Assembly: GCA_963769945.1 (NCBI GenBank)
Contig: CAVYOA010000001.1
Span: 155,941-219,940 of the forward strand
Direction: 5' to 3'
From: WHSW01 sp963769945
GTDB lineage: Bacteria > Actinomycetota > Thermoleophilia > Solirubrobacterales > 70-9
Length of the DNA stretch: 64,000 bases
The position numbers and the translations under genes are program-made. Below are positions 1 through 8,055 of the stretch, one piece after another. Each line of letters opens with the position of its first letter. Within the stretch, counting starts at the first letter, position 1. The notes beneath the pieces were generated by a model that was not told the DNA's origin, did no database searches, and saw only the letters and a list, made by a program, of their open reading frames with translations.

Positions 1-1
1 G

Positions 2-454
2 ACCGCCGGCAGCGAGGTCCCCTACTCGGTCGGGACGATGATCGAGCTGCCGCGTGCATGCTTGATCGCCGGCCACATCGCCCGCCACGCCGACTTCTTC
101 TCCTTCGGCACCAACGACCTGACGCAGACGACGATCGGGCTCTCGCGCGACGACGTCGAGGGCAGCTTCATGCCGTCCTATCTCGCCGGGCGGATCATCG
201 ACCGCAGCCCGTTCGAGGTGATCGACGGCCCGGGCGTCGGCGAGCTGGTGCGGATCGGCGCCGAGCGCGGTCGCGCGGCGAACCCCGACCTCAAGCTCGG
301 GATCTGCGGCGAGCACGGCGGCGATCCGACGAGCATCCGCTTCTTCGACTCGATCGGGCTCGACTACGTCAGCTGCTCGCCGTATCGCACGCCGGTGGCC
401 CGGGTCGCCGCCGCGCAAGCGGCGATCGGCACCCGGGCCACGGACGACAGTTAG
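2..454 (+). CDS. ppdK: Pyruvate, phosphate dikinase, C-terminal part (5' end outside window)
   Basis: This is the C-terminal end of the PEP-utilising TIM-barrel domain of pyruvate phosphate dikinase, which interconverts pyruvate + ATP + Pi and PEP + AMP + PPi in the cytoplasm. Visible family signatures are the G-T-M-I-E-L-P-R-A strand, F-F-S-F-G-T-N-D-L-T-Q, the I-C-G-E-H-G-G-D-P loop containing the catalytic-region Cys, and the terminal S-C-S-P-Y-R-T-P-V-A-R-V-A-A-A-Q segment. The reading frame is open from base 2, so the gene begins upstream of the window and the first Met inside the window is not its start. PEP synthase is less likely because the S-C-S-P-Y-R terminus is typical of PPDK. 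It converges on the secreted-protein gene that follows. Confidence 0.93.
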   Translation, partial: TAGSEVPYSVGTMIELPRACLIAGHIARHADFFSFGTNDLTQTTIGLSRDDVEGSFMPSYLAGRIIDRSPFEVIDGPGVGELVRIGAERGRAANPDLKLGICGEHGGDPTSIRFFDSIGLDYVSCSPYRTPVARVAAAQAAIGTRATDDS

Positions 455-458
455 GGCG

Positions 459-479
459 TTGCTCGGCTCAGCCGAGCAA
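459..479. terminator. Hairpin between convergent genes
   Basis: A perfect 9-bp inverted repeat (TTGCTCGGC / GCCGAGCAA) with a 3-nt loop starts five bases after the ppdK stop codon and ends just before the stop of the convergent gene. No U-tract follows on the plus strand, so it may be a bidirectional or factor-assisted terminator. Confidence 0.6.
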
Positions 480-485
480 GATGCG

Positions 486-1073
486 TCAGAGCGCCGCGCA
501 CTGGTCCTCTTTGTTGCCCTGGACGACGTTCCCGCCGCCGGTCGGCGCCGGCGAGTTCTCCTTGCACTGCAGGTTGCCGTCGACCCGATTGGTTGCGATC
601 TCGACGCCGCCGCTGTTCTTGAACGCCTGGATGTTGCCGCCGACCTGGCTGGAGATCGCACGCACGCGGCCCGCGTTCTCGTCGTAGAGGATGTCGGCAT
701 TGATTGCGCTCTTCTTCACCTTGGCGAAGGTGCCTTGGACGACCTGAACGCTGCCACCGACGCTCGAGCCCTTGACGACGTTGACGCGCTTGGCGTTTTC
801 GCCCTGGACGTTGCCGATCACCCGTGCGCCTTTGGCGCGCATCGTCGCGCCGGACTCGACCTTGACGGTCCCCTGCACGGTGGTGCCGGCGAGCGTGCAC
901 GAGGCGCCATCGGGAACGCGCACGTTGTCGAGCGTCTGCGCGCCGATCGTGCCCTGACAGGTCGTCTCCTCAGCATGTGCCGCGGCCGGAGCCATCACGC
1001 CCGCTGCGATCGCCGCACAAGTCAGCCCGACCGTGGCTGCGGCCCTGCTTCCGCCTGTGATTCTGCTCTGCAT
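486..1073 (-). CDS. Secreted hypothetical protein with repetitive beta-rich body
   Basis: The 195-aa product has a clear N-terminal signal peptide (basic start, hydrophobic stretch, A-H-A cleavage region near residue 34) and then a body of short repeated V/G/N-rich strands (for example V-Q-G-T-V-K-V, V-G-G-S-V-Q-V, V-D-G-N-L-Q-C) that look like rungs of a beta-solenoid. Four Cys residues in the mature part could form disulfides. The start at 1073 is supported by an AAAGG-type ribosome site in the preceding bases. I recognise no catalytic motif; it is probably an exported surface or polymer-like protein of unknown function. Confidence 0.75.
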   Translation of the reverse strand: MQSRITGGSRAAATVGLTCAAIAAGVMAPAAAHAEETTCQGTIGAQTLDNVRVPDGASCTLAGTTVQGTVKVESGATMRAKGARVIGNVQGENAKRVNVVKGSSVGGSVQVVQGTFAKVKKSAINADILYDENAGRVRAISSQVGGNIQAFKNSGGVEIATNRVDGNLQCKENSPAPTGGGNVVQGNKEDQCAAL

Positions 1074-1192
1074 CCCAACCCTTTCTTCGTTTGCAGGGTG
1101 AGCACAGCGGCACGGGCTGAGAGTGCGCTTAGAGGAAGATGAGAAGACGCTAATCGGGAGGTCGTGGGGGCAGACGCACCCGGATTCTTTAG

Positions 1193-1265
1193 CACCGCTA
1201 CGGGGATTCGAACCCCGGTTTCCGGACTGAGAATCCGGCGTCCTAGTCCCCTAGACGATAGCGGC
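1193..1265 (-). tRNA. tRNA-Glu (anticodon CTC)
   Basis: Read on the minus strand the 73 nt fold as a standard cloverleaf: 7-bp acceptor stem (GCCGCTA / TAGCGGT), an anticodon arm with stem CCGGA/TCCGG and loop TTCTCAG giving anticodon CTC, and a T arm with GGTTCGAATCC. The discriminator base is G and CCA is not encoded. Confidence 0.95.
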
Positions 1266-1320
1266 AGGTGAGGCGATCTTAGCGAGAAAGCTCGGGCGTA
1301 GAGGCTCGATTCGGGGGAAT

Positions 1321-1333
1321 GGGTACGTTATCC
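1321..1333 (-). promoter_or_regulatory. Putative GntR operator / promoter element upstream of the GS-like gene
   Basis: The minus-strand 13-mer GGATAACGTACCC is a near palindrome (arms GGATA/TACCC) about 49 nt upstream of the GTG start of the glutamine-synthetase-like gene. Related 13-mers lie at 9647-9659, 12162-12174 and 16634-16646, at the promoters of the other operons of this island. On the plus strand it also contains TACGTT, a possible -10 element. Confidence 0.5.
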
Positions 1334-1381
1334 GGGAGTCGTCCAACGGCCTGCTTGCGCAGCGCCGGAGAGGAGGAGCGA

Positions 1382-2746
1382 GTGACCGGTCAAGCCGCGG
1401 AGCGTGGGGATGCTGAGAAGGTCGGCACCGATGTCGACGCCGCCCGCTCGCAGATCTCGCCCGCCGTCAGCACGGTGCGCGTCGTCTATTCCGACCTGCA
1501 TGGAGTCCAGCGCGGCAAGGACGTGCCGATCGCAGAGCTCGAGCGCACCGCGCGCGGTGGCCTCGGCTTCTGCTGGGCTGTGATGGGGACCGACCTCGCC
1601 CACACCCCCGTCGTCGGCGGCGAGACTGGCTATCCCGACATGGTCGCCCGCGCCGATCTCTCGACCCTGGTCGAGCTGCCGTGGGAGCCCGACGTCGCCT
1701 GCTGTCTCGCCGACCTCGAGCGCGACGAGGCGCCGGAGCCGACAGACATGCGAGGGCTCGTTCGCCGCGCCGAGGGCGCGCTCGCCGAGCTCGGCTTCAC
1801 CGCCAAGATCGGGCCCGAGCTCGAGTTCTTCTTGCTCGAGCCCGACGACGCCGGCGGCTGGCGCCGTCACGTCGACCACCTGAGCATGGTCTACACCGTC
1901 GGCCCCCAGGCCGATCCCCAAGGCATCTTCCGCGGCCTGATCGAGGCCTGCGCCGCGCTCGGCATCGGCGCGATCGCCGGCAACCACGAGTACATGAACT
2001 CCCAGTACGAGATCAACCTGCGCGAAGCGGCGCCGCTGGCCGCCGCCGACAACGCCTTTCGCTTCAAGGCCGCGGTCAAGGATTACTCGGCTCAGCGCGG
2101 GCTGCATGCGACGTTCATGGGCAAGCCGTTCAACGACCAGGGCGGCTCGGGCACCCACATGCACATCTCGCTCGAGCGCGAGGGCACCAACTGCATGCAC
2201 GACGACGGCTCCGCGACCGGCCTCTCGACCGAGCTTCGCCGCTTCGTCGCCGGGGTGCTCGAGCACGCGCCGTCGCTGATGGCCTTCCTCAACCCGACGA
2301 TCAACGCCTACCGGCGGATTGTCCCCGACAGCCTCGCGCCGACACACGGCAACTGGGGCCTCAACAACCGCACCACCTTCGTTCGCATCCCGCCCGAGCG
2401 CGGCTCCGCCTGCCGCCTCGAGATCCGCGTCGGTGACGGCGCTGCCAACCCCTATCTGATCACGGCGGCGATCCTTTTCGCCGGGCTCGACGGCCTGCGC
2501 CGCAAACTCGATCCGCCGACACCGCTGGAGGGCGACACCTACGCCCTGCCCGAGGAAGAGCAGGGAACGGCACTGCCGCAGTCGCTCGGCGAAGCGCTCG
2601 ACGCGCTCGAGGCCGACGAGGTGATTCGCGACGCCGTCGGCGCCGACATCGTCGACACCTTCCTGGCGATGAAGCGCTTCGAGATCGGCCGCTACGAGGC
2701 CCACGTCTCCGACTGGGAGCTGGCCGAGTACATGCACCACCTATGA
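1382..2746 (+). CDS. Glutamine-synthetase-like gamma-glutamyl-amine ligase (PuuA / TdnQ / IpuC type)
   Basis: This 454-aa protein has the GS fold: an N-terminal beta-grasp domain (residues about 30-120) and the catalytic domain with the metal-binding G-P-E-L-E-F-F, the G-S-G-T-H-M-H-I-S-L ATP/metal loop, and the N-N-R-T-T ... R-L-E-I-R ... A-N-P-Y-L region. GTG at 1382 is chosen because it directly follows a strong GGAGAGGAGGAG ribosome site; an upstream ATG at 1319 lacks one. Divergent GS-like proteins of this type join glutamate to amines (putrescine PuuA, isopropylamine IpuC, aniline TdnQ) rather than to ammonia. Neighbours favour an amine substrate: a PuuD-like amidase, a PLP decarboxylase and a permease lie nearby. 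It overlaps the next P450 gene by ATGA, so the two are translationally coupled. The exact substrate is unknown. Confidence 0.85.
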   Translation: MTGQAAERGDAEKVGTDVDAARSQISPAVSTVRVVYSDLHGVQRGKDVPIAELERTARGGLGFCWAVMGTDLAHTPVVGGETGYPDMVARADLSTLVELPWEPDVACCLADLERDEAPEPTDMRGLVRRAEGALAELGFTAKIGPELEFFLLEPDDAGGWRRHVDHLSMVYTVGPQADPQGIFRGLIEACAALGIGAIAGNHEYMNSQYEINLREAAPLAAADNAFRFKAAVKDYSAQRGLHATFMGKPFNDQGGSGTHMHISLEREGTNCMHDDGSATGLSTELRRFVAGVLEHAPSLMAFLNPTINAYRRIVPDSLAPTHGNWGLNNRTTFVRIPPERGSACRLEIRVGDGAANPYLITAAILFAGLDGLRRKLDPPTPLEGDTYALPEEEQGTALPQSLGEALDALEADEVIRDAVGADIVDTFLAMKRFEIGRYEAHVSDWELAEYMHHL

Positions 2747-4014
2747 GCACCGTGACCGAGATCGAGCGCGCGATCGGCGAGACGACGCTCGACGACGTCG
2801 ATCTCACCGACCACGCTCGCTTCGCCGAACGCGTGCCACACGAGATGTTCGCGGTCCTGCGCCGCGAAGATCCCGTGCACTGGCAGGAGGAGCCCGACGG
2901 CCGCGGCTTCTGGGCGGTCACCCGCCACGCCGACATCACCTCGGTCGCCAAGGACTGGCAGACCTTCTCCTCCGAGCGTGGCGGAACCTCGCTGCAAGAC
3001 CTCGAGCCCGATCAGATCGAGGCGCGCAAATCGATGATCGACATGGACCCGCCGCCGCACAACAAGCTGCGCGCGATCGTCAACCGCGACTTCACCCCGC
3101 GCGCTGTGCGCACCTTCACCGAACGCATCCGCGAGCTCTTCGACCGCGTGCTCGACGACGCGCTCGAAAAGGGCGAGGTCGACTTCGTTGCCGACGTCGC
3201 CGCCGAGCTGCCGATGCGCGTATTCGCCGAGATGCTCGGCGCCCCCGAGTCCGACCATCGCTACCTGGTCGAGCTCGGCGATCGCATGCTCGGACAGGAC
3301 GACCCCGAGTTCGCGATCGATCCGGAGGTCGAAAAGGCAAATCGCCATCTCCCCTTCTCCAACCCGGCAGCGCTGGAGATGTTCGAGTACGGGCGAAAGC
3401 TCGCCGCCGAGCGCCGCCAGAGCCCGCGCGACGACATCGTCACCAAGCTCGTCGAGGGCGAGATCGACGGCCGGCAGCTGTCAGAGCACGAGTACGACGT
3501 CTACTTCCTGCTGCTCGCTGTCGCCGGCAACGAGACCACGCGCCACTCGATCTCGCAAGGCGTGCTGGCGCTGATCGACAACCCGGATCAGCTCGCGCGA
3601 CTGCGCTCTGAGCCCGAGCTGATGCCGCTGGCAGCGAACGAGATCCTGCGCTGGGCCACTCCCGTGCACCACTTCAGGCGCACCGCGACGAGCGAGGTCG
3701 AGCTCGCCGGCAAGCAGATCCACGAGGACGACAAGGTCACCACCTGGTACATCTCGGGCAACTTCGACGAGAGCGTCTTCGACGACCCCTACGAGTTCGA
3801 CGTCGGCCGCGACCCCAACCCGCAGATGACCTTTGGCCCCGGTGGTCCGCATTTCTGCACCGGAGCCCACCTGGCGCGACTCGAGATCGAGATCGTCTTC
3901 GCCGAGATGGTCAAGCGCGTCGCGAGCTTTGAGCTCACCGGCGAGGCCGAGCGCCTGCAATCGAACTTCTTCAACGGGATCAAGCGGATGCCGGTGCGGT
4001 TGACTCCGGCCTGA
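2743..4014 (+). CDS. Cytochrome P450 (first copy)
   Basis: A 423-aa soluble bacterial P450. The I helix carries A-G-N-E-T-T-R with the usual acid-alcohol pair, the K helix has E-I-L-R (ExxR), and the heme loop is F-G-P-G-G-P-H-F-C-T-G with the Cys ligand near residue 370. The M-D-P-P-P-H-N-K-L-R segment is typical of class I bacterial CYPs. Translation is coupled to the upstream GS-like gene (ATGA overlap), suggesting that it acts on the gamma-glutamylated product or on the same catabolic substrate. No ferredoxin or ferredoxin reductase is encoded nearby, so electrons must come from elsewhere in the genome. Overall sequence style recalls CYP124/125/142-like actinobacterial P450s, but I cannot assign a family. 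Confidence 0.92.
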   Translation: MSTVTEIERAIGETTLDDVDLTDHARFAERVPHEMFAVLRREDPVHWQEEPDGRGFWAVTRHADITSVAKDWQTFSSERGGTSLQDLEPDQIEARKSMIDMDPPPHNKLRAIVNRDFTPRAVRTFTERIRELFDRVLDDALEKGEVDFVADVAAELPMRVFAEMLGAPESDHRYLVELGDRMLGQDDPEFAIDPEVEKANRHLPFSNPAALEMFEYGRKLAAERRQSPRDDIVTKLVEGEIDGRQLSEHEYDVYFLLLAVAGNETTRHSISQGVLALIDNPDQLARLRSEPELMPLAANEILRWATPVHHFRRTATSEVELAGKQIHEDDKVTTWYISGNFDESVFDDPYEFDVGRDPNPQMTFGPGGPHFCTGAHLARLEIEIVFAEMVKRVASFELTGEAERLQSNFFNGIKRMPVRLTPA

Positions 4015-4034
4015 CCAGTCGCGCCACGCAATTC

Positions 4035-5397
4035 TCAGCAGCCGCGCGCCTCGAACTCCTCGACGGTCGCGTAGTCGCTGCGGGGGAAATGCCGGCCCAT
4101 AACCGCGGCCTCCTCGCCCGGCTTTGCCACTCGCTGGATCGCTTCGGCGAAGCCAGGGTCGACGAGCATGTTTCGCATGATCAGCAGCGCGTAGTCGGCG
4201 TCGCCGGCGCCGTCGCCGAACTCACCCCAGTCGAGCCAGGCGACGTCGCAGCGAGCGCGAGCGTTGGCTGGCCGGTCGGCGGCCTTGGAGACGGCAATCG
4301 TGTAGTTGCGCCCGCTGCGGCGCAGGACCTGGCGATCAGACAGGCAATCGGGCGTTCTCACGGTGACGCGCGACTCGCCGCTACACAGCGACCAGAAGCG
4401 AAGCTTTCCCGCCGGCATCAGCTCAGGCTCGGTGTAGGTCCGCGGGAACTTCGGCAGCCGGCCCTCGAGCATCACGACCGGGCCGAACTCGCGCGCGAGG
4501 TGGGCGTAGATGTAGGCGCTGTCGCGGTTCGAGTAAAAGCCGCCTTCGAGATCGGCGCTCCATCGCCAGCCGCCCGTCGCGGCCGGCTTCGGTGCAGTCG
4601 CTGATCACCGAGAGCGAGGCGTAGTCGATGTTGAAGAAGCGCTCCCAGCGGATCGGGTCGTAGGCCGGGTTGGTCTCGCCGTCGCAGCCGGGCGAGTTAC
4701 GCGCGCCTTGCCATACGGCGGCCGGCACCGTCTGGATGGTGATCTCGCGGTTGGGGTCGTTGACGCGCTCGCAGGCGGCGTCCGCGCGCACGACGCTGCC
4801 GTCCTCGAGCACAAGCACGGGCTTCGGCAAGGCCGTTCCACCGCTCAGCCCGAGCCCCGGGTCGGGTTCGTAGACGCGGTAGGCGAGCTCGATCGGAGCA
4901 TCAGCCGCAGGCTGCGCGTAGAGGGTGTTAGCCGAGCGCGAAGCGGGGTCGCTCGGGGGCGGCTCATCGAGGACCGAAACGCTGTAGCCGCGCTTTCGCG
5001 CCTCGCGCCGCTCGCCGACGAGATAGGGATTGGTCGAGCCGGGACGCGGCACGATCGTGATATCCGAGAGCGCGTCGGTCGGGTTGCCGTCCGAGTACGC
5101 GTTGAGCGACATGTAACGCCCGTGCGGGTAGCGCCCGCGAAGCTCGAGCCGCGAGCCAGCCGGCAAGTTGAGGCGCGCGAGCCAGTAGGTCGCCGACTCC
5201 TCGGGGAAGTTGAAGGTGCGACCGTCGAAGCCGCGGGTAGACGGCCGGCGGGTCGAGATCGGCCCTTCCCAAAAGCAGGTCGCGAGCGCGGGCTTGGCGG
5301 CAGGCTGATGTGGCGGACTCGAGCCGGAAGCGCCGAGCGCTGCGGCAGCGCTCGCCACCAGCAGGCAAGAGATAGCGACGAGGCGGACCCAGCGCAT
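4035..5397 (-). CDS. Secreted hypothetical protein, single frameshift
   Basis: A protein of about 450 aa with an N-terminal signal peptide (hydrophobic residues 5-22). It is read in one frame from 5397 down to about 4575 and in another from there to 4035. Restoring one base in a GGG run (plus-strand CCC at 4573-4575) gives a continuous protein through D-G-G-W-R-W-S-A-D-L. Several Cys residues (T-C-F-W, C-E-R, G-C-D-G, D-C-T-E, L-C-S-G) suggest disulfides in an exported protein. It converges on the first P450 and ends just after it. I do not recognise the family. The frameshift is most likely a sequence error because both halves keep normal codon use. Confidence 0.65.
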
Positions 5398-5455
5398 CGC
5401 GTAAGCCTAGGCGGCTCAGCGCGAGAGCGAGCCGGTTCGCCGATCGGATCGCGGG

Positions 5456-6847
5456 CTACGCGGCGGCGAGCTCGCGCAGGGTCTTGATCACCAAGTCGAC
5501 GTCCTCAGGGCGGGTGCGGTAGTTGACGAAGCAGACCCGCAGGCAGGCGCGACCGTCGACCAGCGCTGATGCCAGATAGATCCGCCCGTCCTGTTGCGAG
5601 GCGCTCGCGAGGTTGTAGTTGTGCGCATCGAGCTCAGACTCGCCGAGACCCTCGGGGAGATGGCGAAAGCAGACCGTGGACAGCGTCGGCTCGGCCATGA
5701 GCTCAAAGTCGGGCGCGTCACGAAGCTCGGCGGCGAGCATTTGCGCCAGGTCCAGCGTCTGTGAGATCCAGCCGCGAAACGCCGCTGCCCCGTGGGTTCG
5801 AAAGGCCAGCCATAGCTTGAGCGAGCGCAGCGGCCTCGAGTACTCGAGCGTGCGCTCGACGGCGTTCGGCACCTCCTCGCGGCGCATGTAGGTCTCCTCG
5901 TGGCCGAAGGCCGCCTCGAGGGCACCGGCTTCGCGCACGAGCACGAGGCTGCAGCTCTTTTGAAGGCCAAGCCACTTGTGAGCGTCGAGGGTGACCGAAT
6001 CGGCGCGCTCGAGACCGGCGAAGAGCGCCCCCGCTTGCTCGGTTGCCGCCGCGGGCAGCCCGTAGGCACCGTCGATGTGAAGCCAGACGGCGTGGCGCGC
6101 GCAGACGTCGGCGAGCTCTGCGATCGGATCAACGGCGCCGGTCAGCGTGGTGCCGCCGTTGGCGACGACCGCGATCGGGCTCAGGCCCCGGTTCGCATCC
6201 GCCGTCAAGGCGGCATCGAGGTTGCTGCCTCGCATCCTGCGGTGCCCATCGATCGGCAGACGGCGCACGAAATCAGAGCCGATGCCCGCCGCCTCAGCCG
6301 CCCGAACGACCGAGTGGTGTGACTCCTCGCTGCAGTAGACGGTGCCCGTGCGTCCGGCGAAGCCCTGATGGCGACAGCCCGGCAGGGCGCGCTCGCGCGC
6401 CACCAGCAGGCCGGTCAGGTTGGAGATCATGCCGCCGCTGGTAAAGGCCCCCTCCTCGCACTCATAGCCGACGAACTCAGCCACCCACTCCACCGCCTGG
6501 CGTTCAACGAGATCGGCCGCGCGAGCGGTCACCGCGAGGTTGACGTCGTATGTCGCCGCCAGCGCCTCGGCCAGAACCCCAACCTCGAGTCCGGTCGAGC
6601 CGACATAGCCGAGGTAAAGGGGGCGCGAGGGCGAGTTCGACTCGTCGAGGATGCGGGCGGCGTCGGCAAGCACGAGCGCTGCGTCCTCGGGCTCGTTGGG
6701 CAGCGGCCGCGAGAGCCGCTCGTCGAGGTCGGCGTCGATCTCGGGCTCAACCGGGCGCGGGCGCTCGAACGACTCCCAAGCTTCTGAGATCAACTTGGTC
6801 AATGCAGCCAGCACGGCGTCACGGTCGGCAAGCGCGGAATAAGTCAC
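5456..6847 (-). CDS. Group II PLP-dependent decarboxylase (aromatic-L-amino-acid decarboxylase family)
   Basis: This 463-aa protein belongs to the fold-type I, group II decarboxylases that convert Tyr, DOPA, Trp, Phe or Glu to the amine and CO2. Visible features are the T-S-G-G-M-I-S-N-L cofactor phosphate loop, S-E-E-S-H-H-S with the cofactor-stacking His, W-L-H-I-D-G-A-Y-G with the PLP Asp, and D-A-H-K-W-L with the Schiff-base Lys. The GTG at 6847 is 13 nt after the stop of the upstream P450, so it is the last gene of a permease-P450-decarboxylase operon. The context (permease, gamma-glutamylating enzyme, ring-cleavage genes) makes an aromatic amino acid the likely substrate, but specificity cannot be read from the sequence. 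Confidence 0.88.
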   Translation of the reverse strand: MTYSALADRDAVLAALTKLISEAWESFERPRPVEPEIDADLDERLSRPLPNEPEDAALVLADAARILDESNSPSRPLYLGYVGSTGLEVGVLAEALAATYDVNLAVTARAADLVERQAVEWVAEFVGYECEEGAFTSGGMISNLTGLLVARERALPGCRHQGFAGRTGTVYCSEESHHSVVRAAEAAGIGSDFVRRLPIDGHRRMRGSNLDAALTADANRGLSPIAVVANGGTTLTGAVDPIAELADVCARHAVWLHIDGAYGLPAAATEQAGALFAGLERADSVTLDAHKWLGLQKSCSLVLVREAGALEAAFGHEETYMRREEVPNAVERTLEYSRPLRSLKLWLAFRTHGAAAFRGWISQTLDLAQMLAAELRDAPDFELMAEPTLSTVCFRHLPEGLGESELDAHNYNLASASQQDGRIYLASALVDGRACLRVCFVNYRTRPEDVDLVIKTLRELAAA

Positions 6848-6860
6848 GGCTGAACCGTAC

Positions 6861-8042
6861 TCAGGCAAGGCTGACCGGGAGGCTCCGCGGGGCGCGAAAC
6901 TCCCAGCCCGAGAACTCAGCCGAAGCGCCCTCGAGCTCGATCGAGCCGAAGCGCTCGAGCAGGCGCCGCAGCGCAATTCGCTCCTGGGCGCGGGCGAAGG
7001 CGTGGCCCGAGCAGAAGTGATGGCCGAAGCCGAAGGTCGCGAGCCGGCCCTTGGGACGGTGGATGTCGAAGCGGTCGGGATCGTCGAAGCGGCTCGGATC
7101 GCGGTTGGCGGCCGAGATCACAGCGGCGATCGGAGCCTCGGCGGGGACATCGGCTCCCCCGAGGCTGACCGCTTGCGTCGTCCGCCTGCCCTGAGTTCCG
7201 ATCGGTGAGACCCAGCGCATGCCTTCGTCGATCGCCGGGGCGAGCAGGCCGTCGAGATCGTCGCGGACCTCGGCCAGCTGCTCGGGGTGGGTAAGCAGCG
7301 CCCACAACACCGAGCCGGCGCCGTGGCCCGGCTCCTGCATGCCGCCGAGCAGGATCACCTTGAGCGAGGGCATGATCGCCTCGCGCGGGCGGCTCTCGCC
7401 CGGCTCGCGCCCGGCATGCAGCATGTGCGAGATCGTCGAGTCGTCGGGCTCGGATTCGAGACGGTCGAGCACCGGGGCGAGGCGCGCGTCGATCTCGGCG
7501 CAGGCGGCGTCGGATCGCGCCTGCTTCGAGGGGTCGCGCTCGAAGTTGGTTGCCCCGTCGGCGAGATCGCCGAACCAGCGGCGCAGAGTCGCCGCATCGA
7601 GCTCGGCGAGGCCAAGCACGGCGCCGAGGCTCAGCACCGACACCGGCTCGAAGTAGTCGCCCATCAGCTCGGCCTCATCGGCGGCGGCGAGCGCCTCGAG
7701 GTAGGTGTCGGCAATCGGCTTCACGAGCTCGTCGATGTACTCGTCGACCGCGTGTGGGCGAAACTTGGGGTCGACGGCCTTTCTCAGGTCGCGATGAGGC
7801 TCGCCATCGCAGGTGAGGATCGTCGGACTGCCGAAGCTGCGGTCGATCGGGGAGCCCGGCATGTCGGCTGCGAACAGCCCCGGTTCCGAGGCAACCCGCA
7901 AGGCCTCCTCCCAGCCGGTCGCGAGCCACATCTCGACCGCGGGCACCCAGGCCACCCGCGCCTCCTCGCGCAGGCGCGCGTAGATCGGATACGGATCGGC
8001 TTCGAGCTCGGCGACCGTGATCTGGTCGGCGAAGTCGCTCAC
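6861..8042 (-). CDS. Cytochrome P450 (second copy) with atypical I helix
   Basis: A 393-aa P450: K-helix E-G-M-R (ExxR, near residue 273) and heme loop F-G-F-G-H-H-F-C-S-G with Cys near 344. The I-helix motif reads G-G-M-Q-E-P-G-H-G (residues 233-241), so the conserved oxygen-activating Thr after the acidic residue is replaced by Pro. The GTG at 8042 is chosen because it lies 13 nt after the permease stop and begins a normal N-terminus (V-S-D-F-A-D-Q); upstream in-frame Met residues lie inside the permease. It is the middle gene of the permease-P450-decarboxylase operon. From memory this I helix recalls aromatic O-dealkylating P450s such as GcoA, but I could not verify that. Confidence 0.9.
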   Translation of the reverse strand: MSDFADQITVAELEADPYPIYARLREEARVAWVPAVEMWLATGWEEALRVASEPGLFAADMPGSPIDRSFGSPTILTCDGEPHRDLRKAVDPKFRPHAVDEYIDELVKPIADTYLEALAAADEAELMGDYFEPVSVLSLGAVLGLAELDAATLRRWFGDLADGATNFERDPSKQARSDAACAEIDARLAPVLDRLESEPDDSTISHMLHAGREPGESRPREAIMPSLKVILLGGMQEPGHGAGSVLWALLTHPEQLAEVRDDLDGLLAPAIDEGMRWVSPIGTQGRRTTQAVSLGGADVPAEAPIAAVISAANRDPSRFDDPDRFDIHRPKGRLATFGFGHHFCSGHAFARAQERIALRRLLERFGSIELEGASAEFSGWEFRAPRSLPVSLA

Positions 8043-8055
8043 CCGCGTGCCGGGT

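Noticed and set aside
1328..2740. 470-codon minus-strand open frame opposite the GS-like gene
   Set aside because: The plus-strand protein carries all GS motifs; the antisense frame is a GC-rich artefact.
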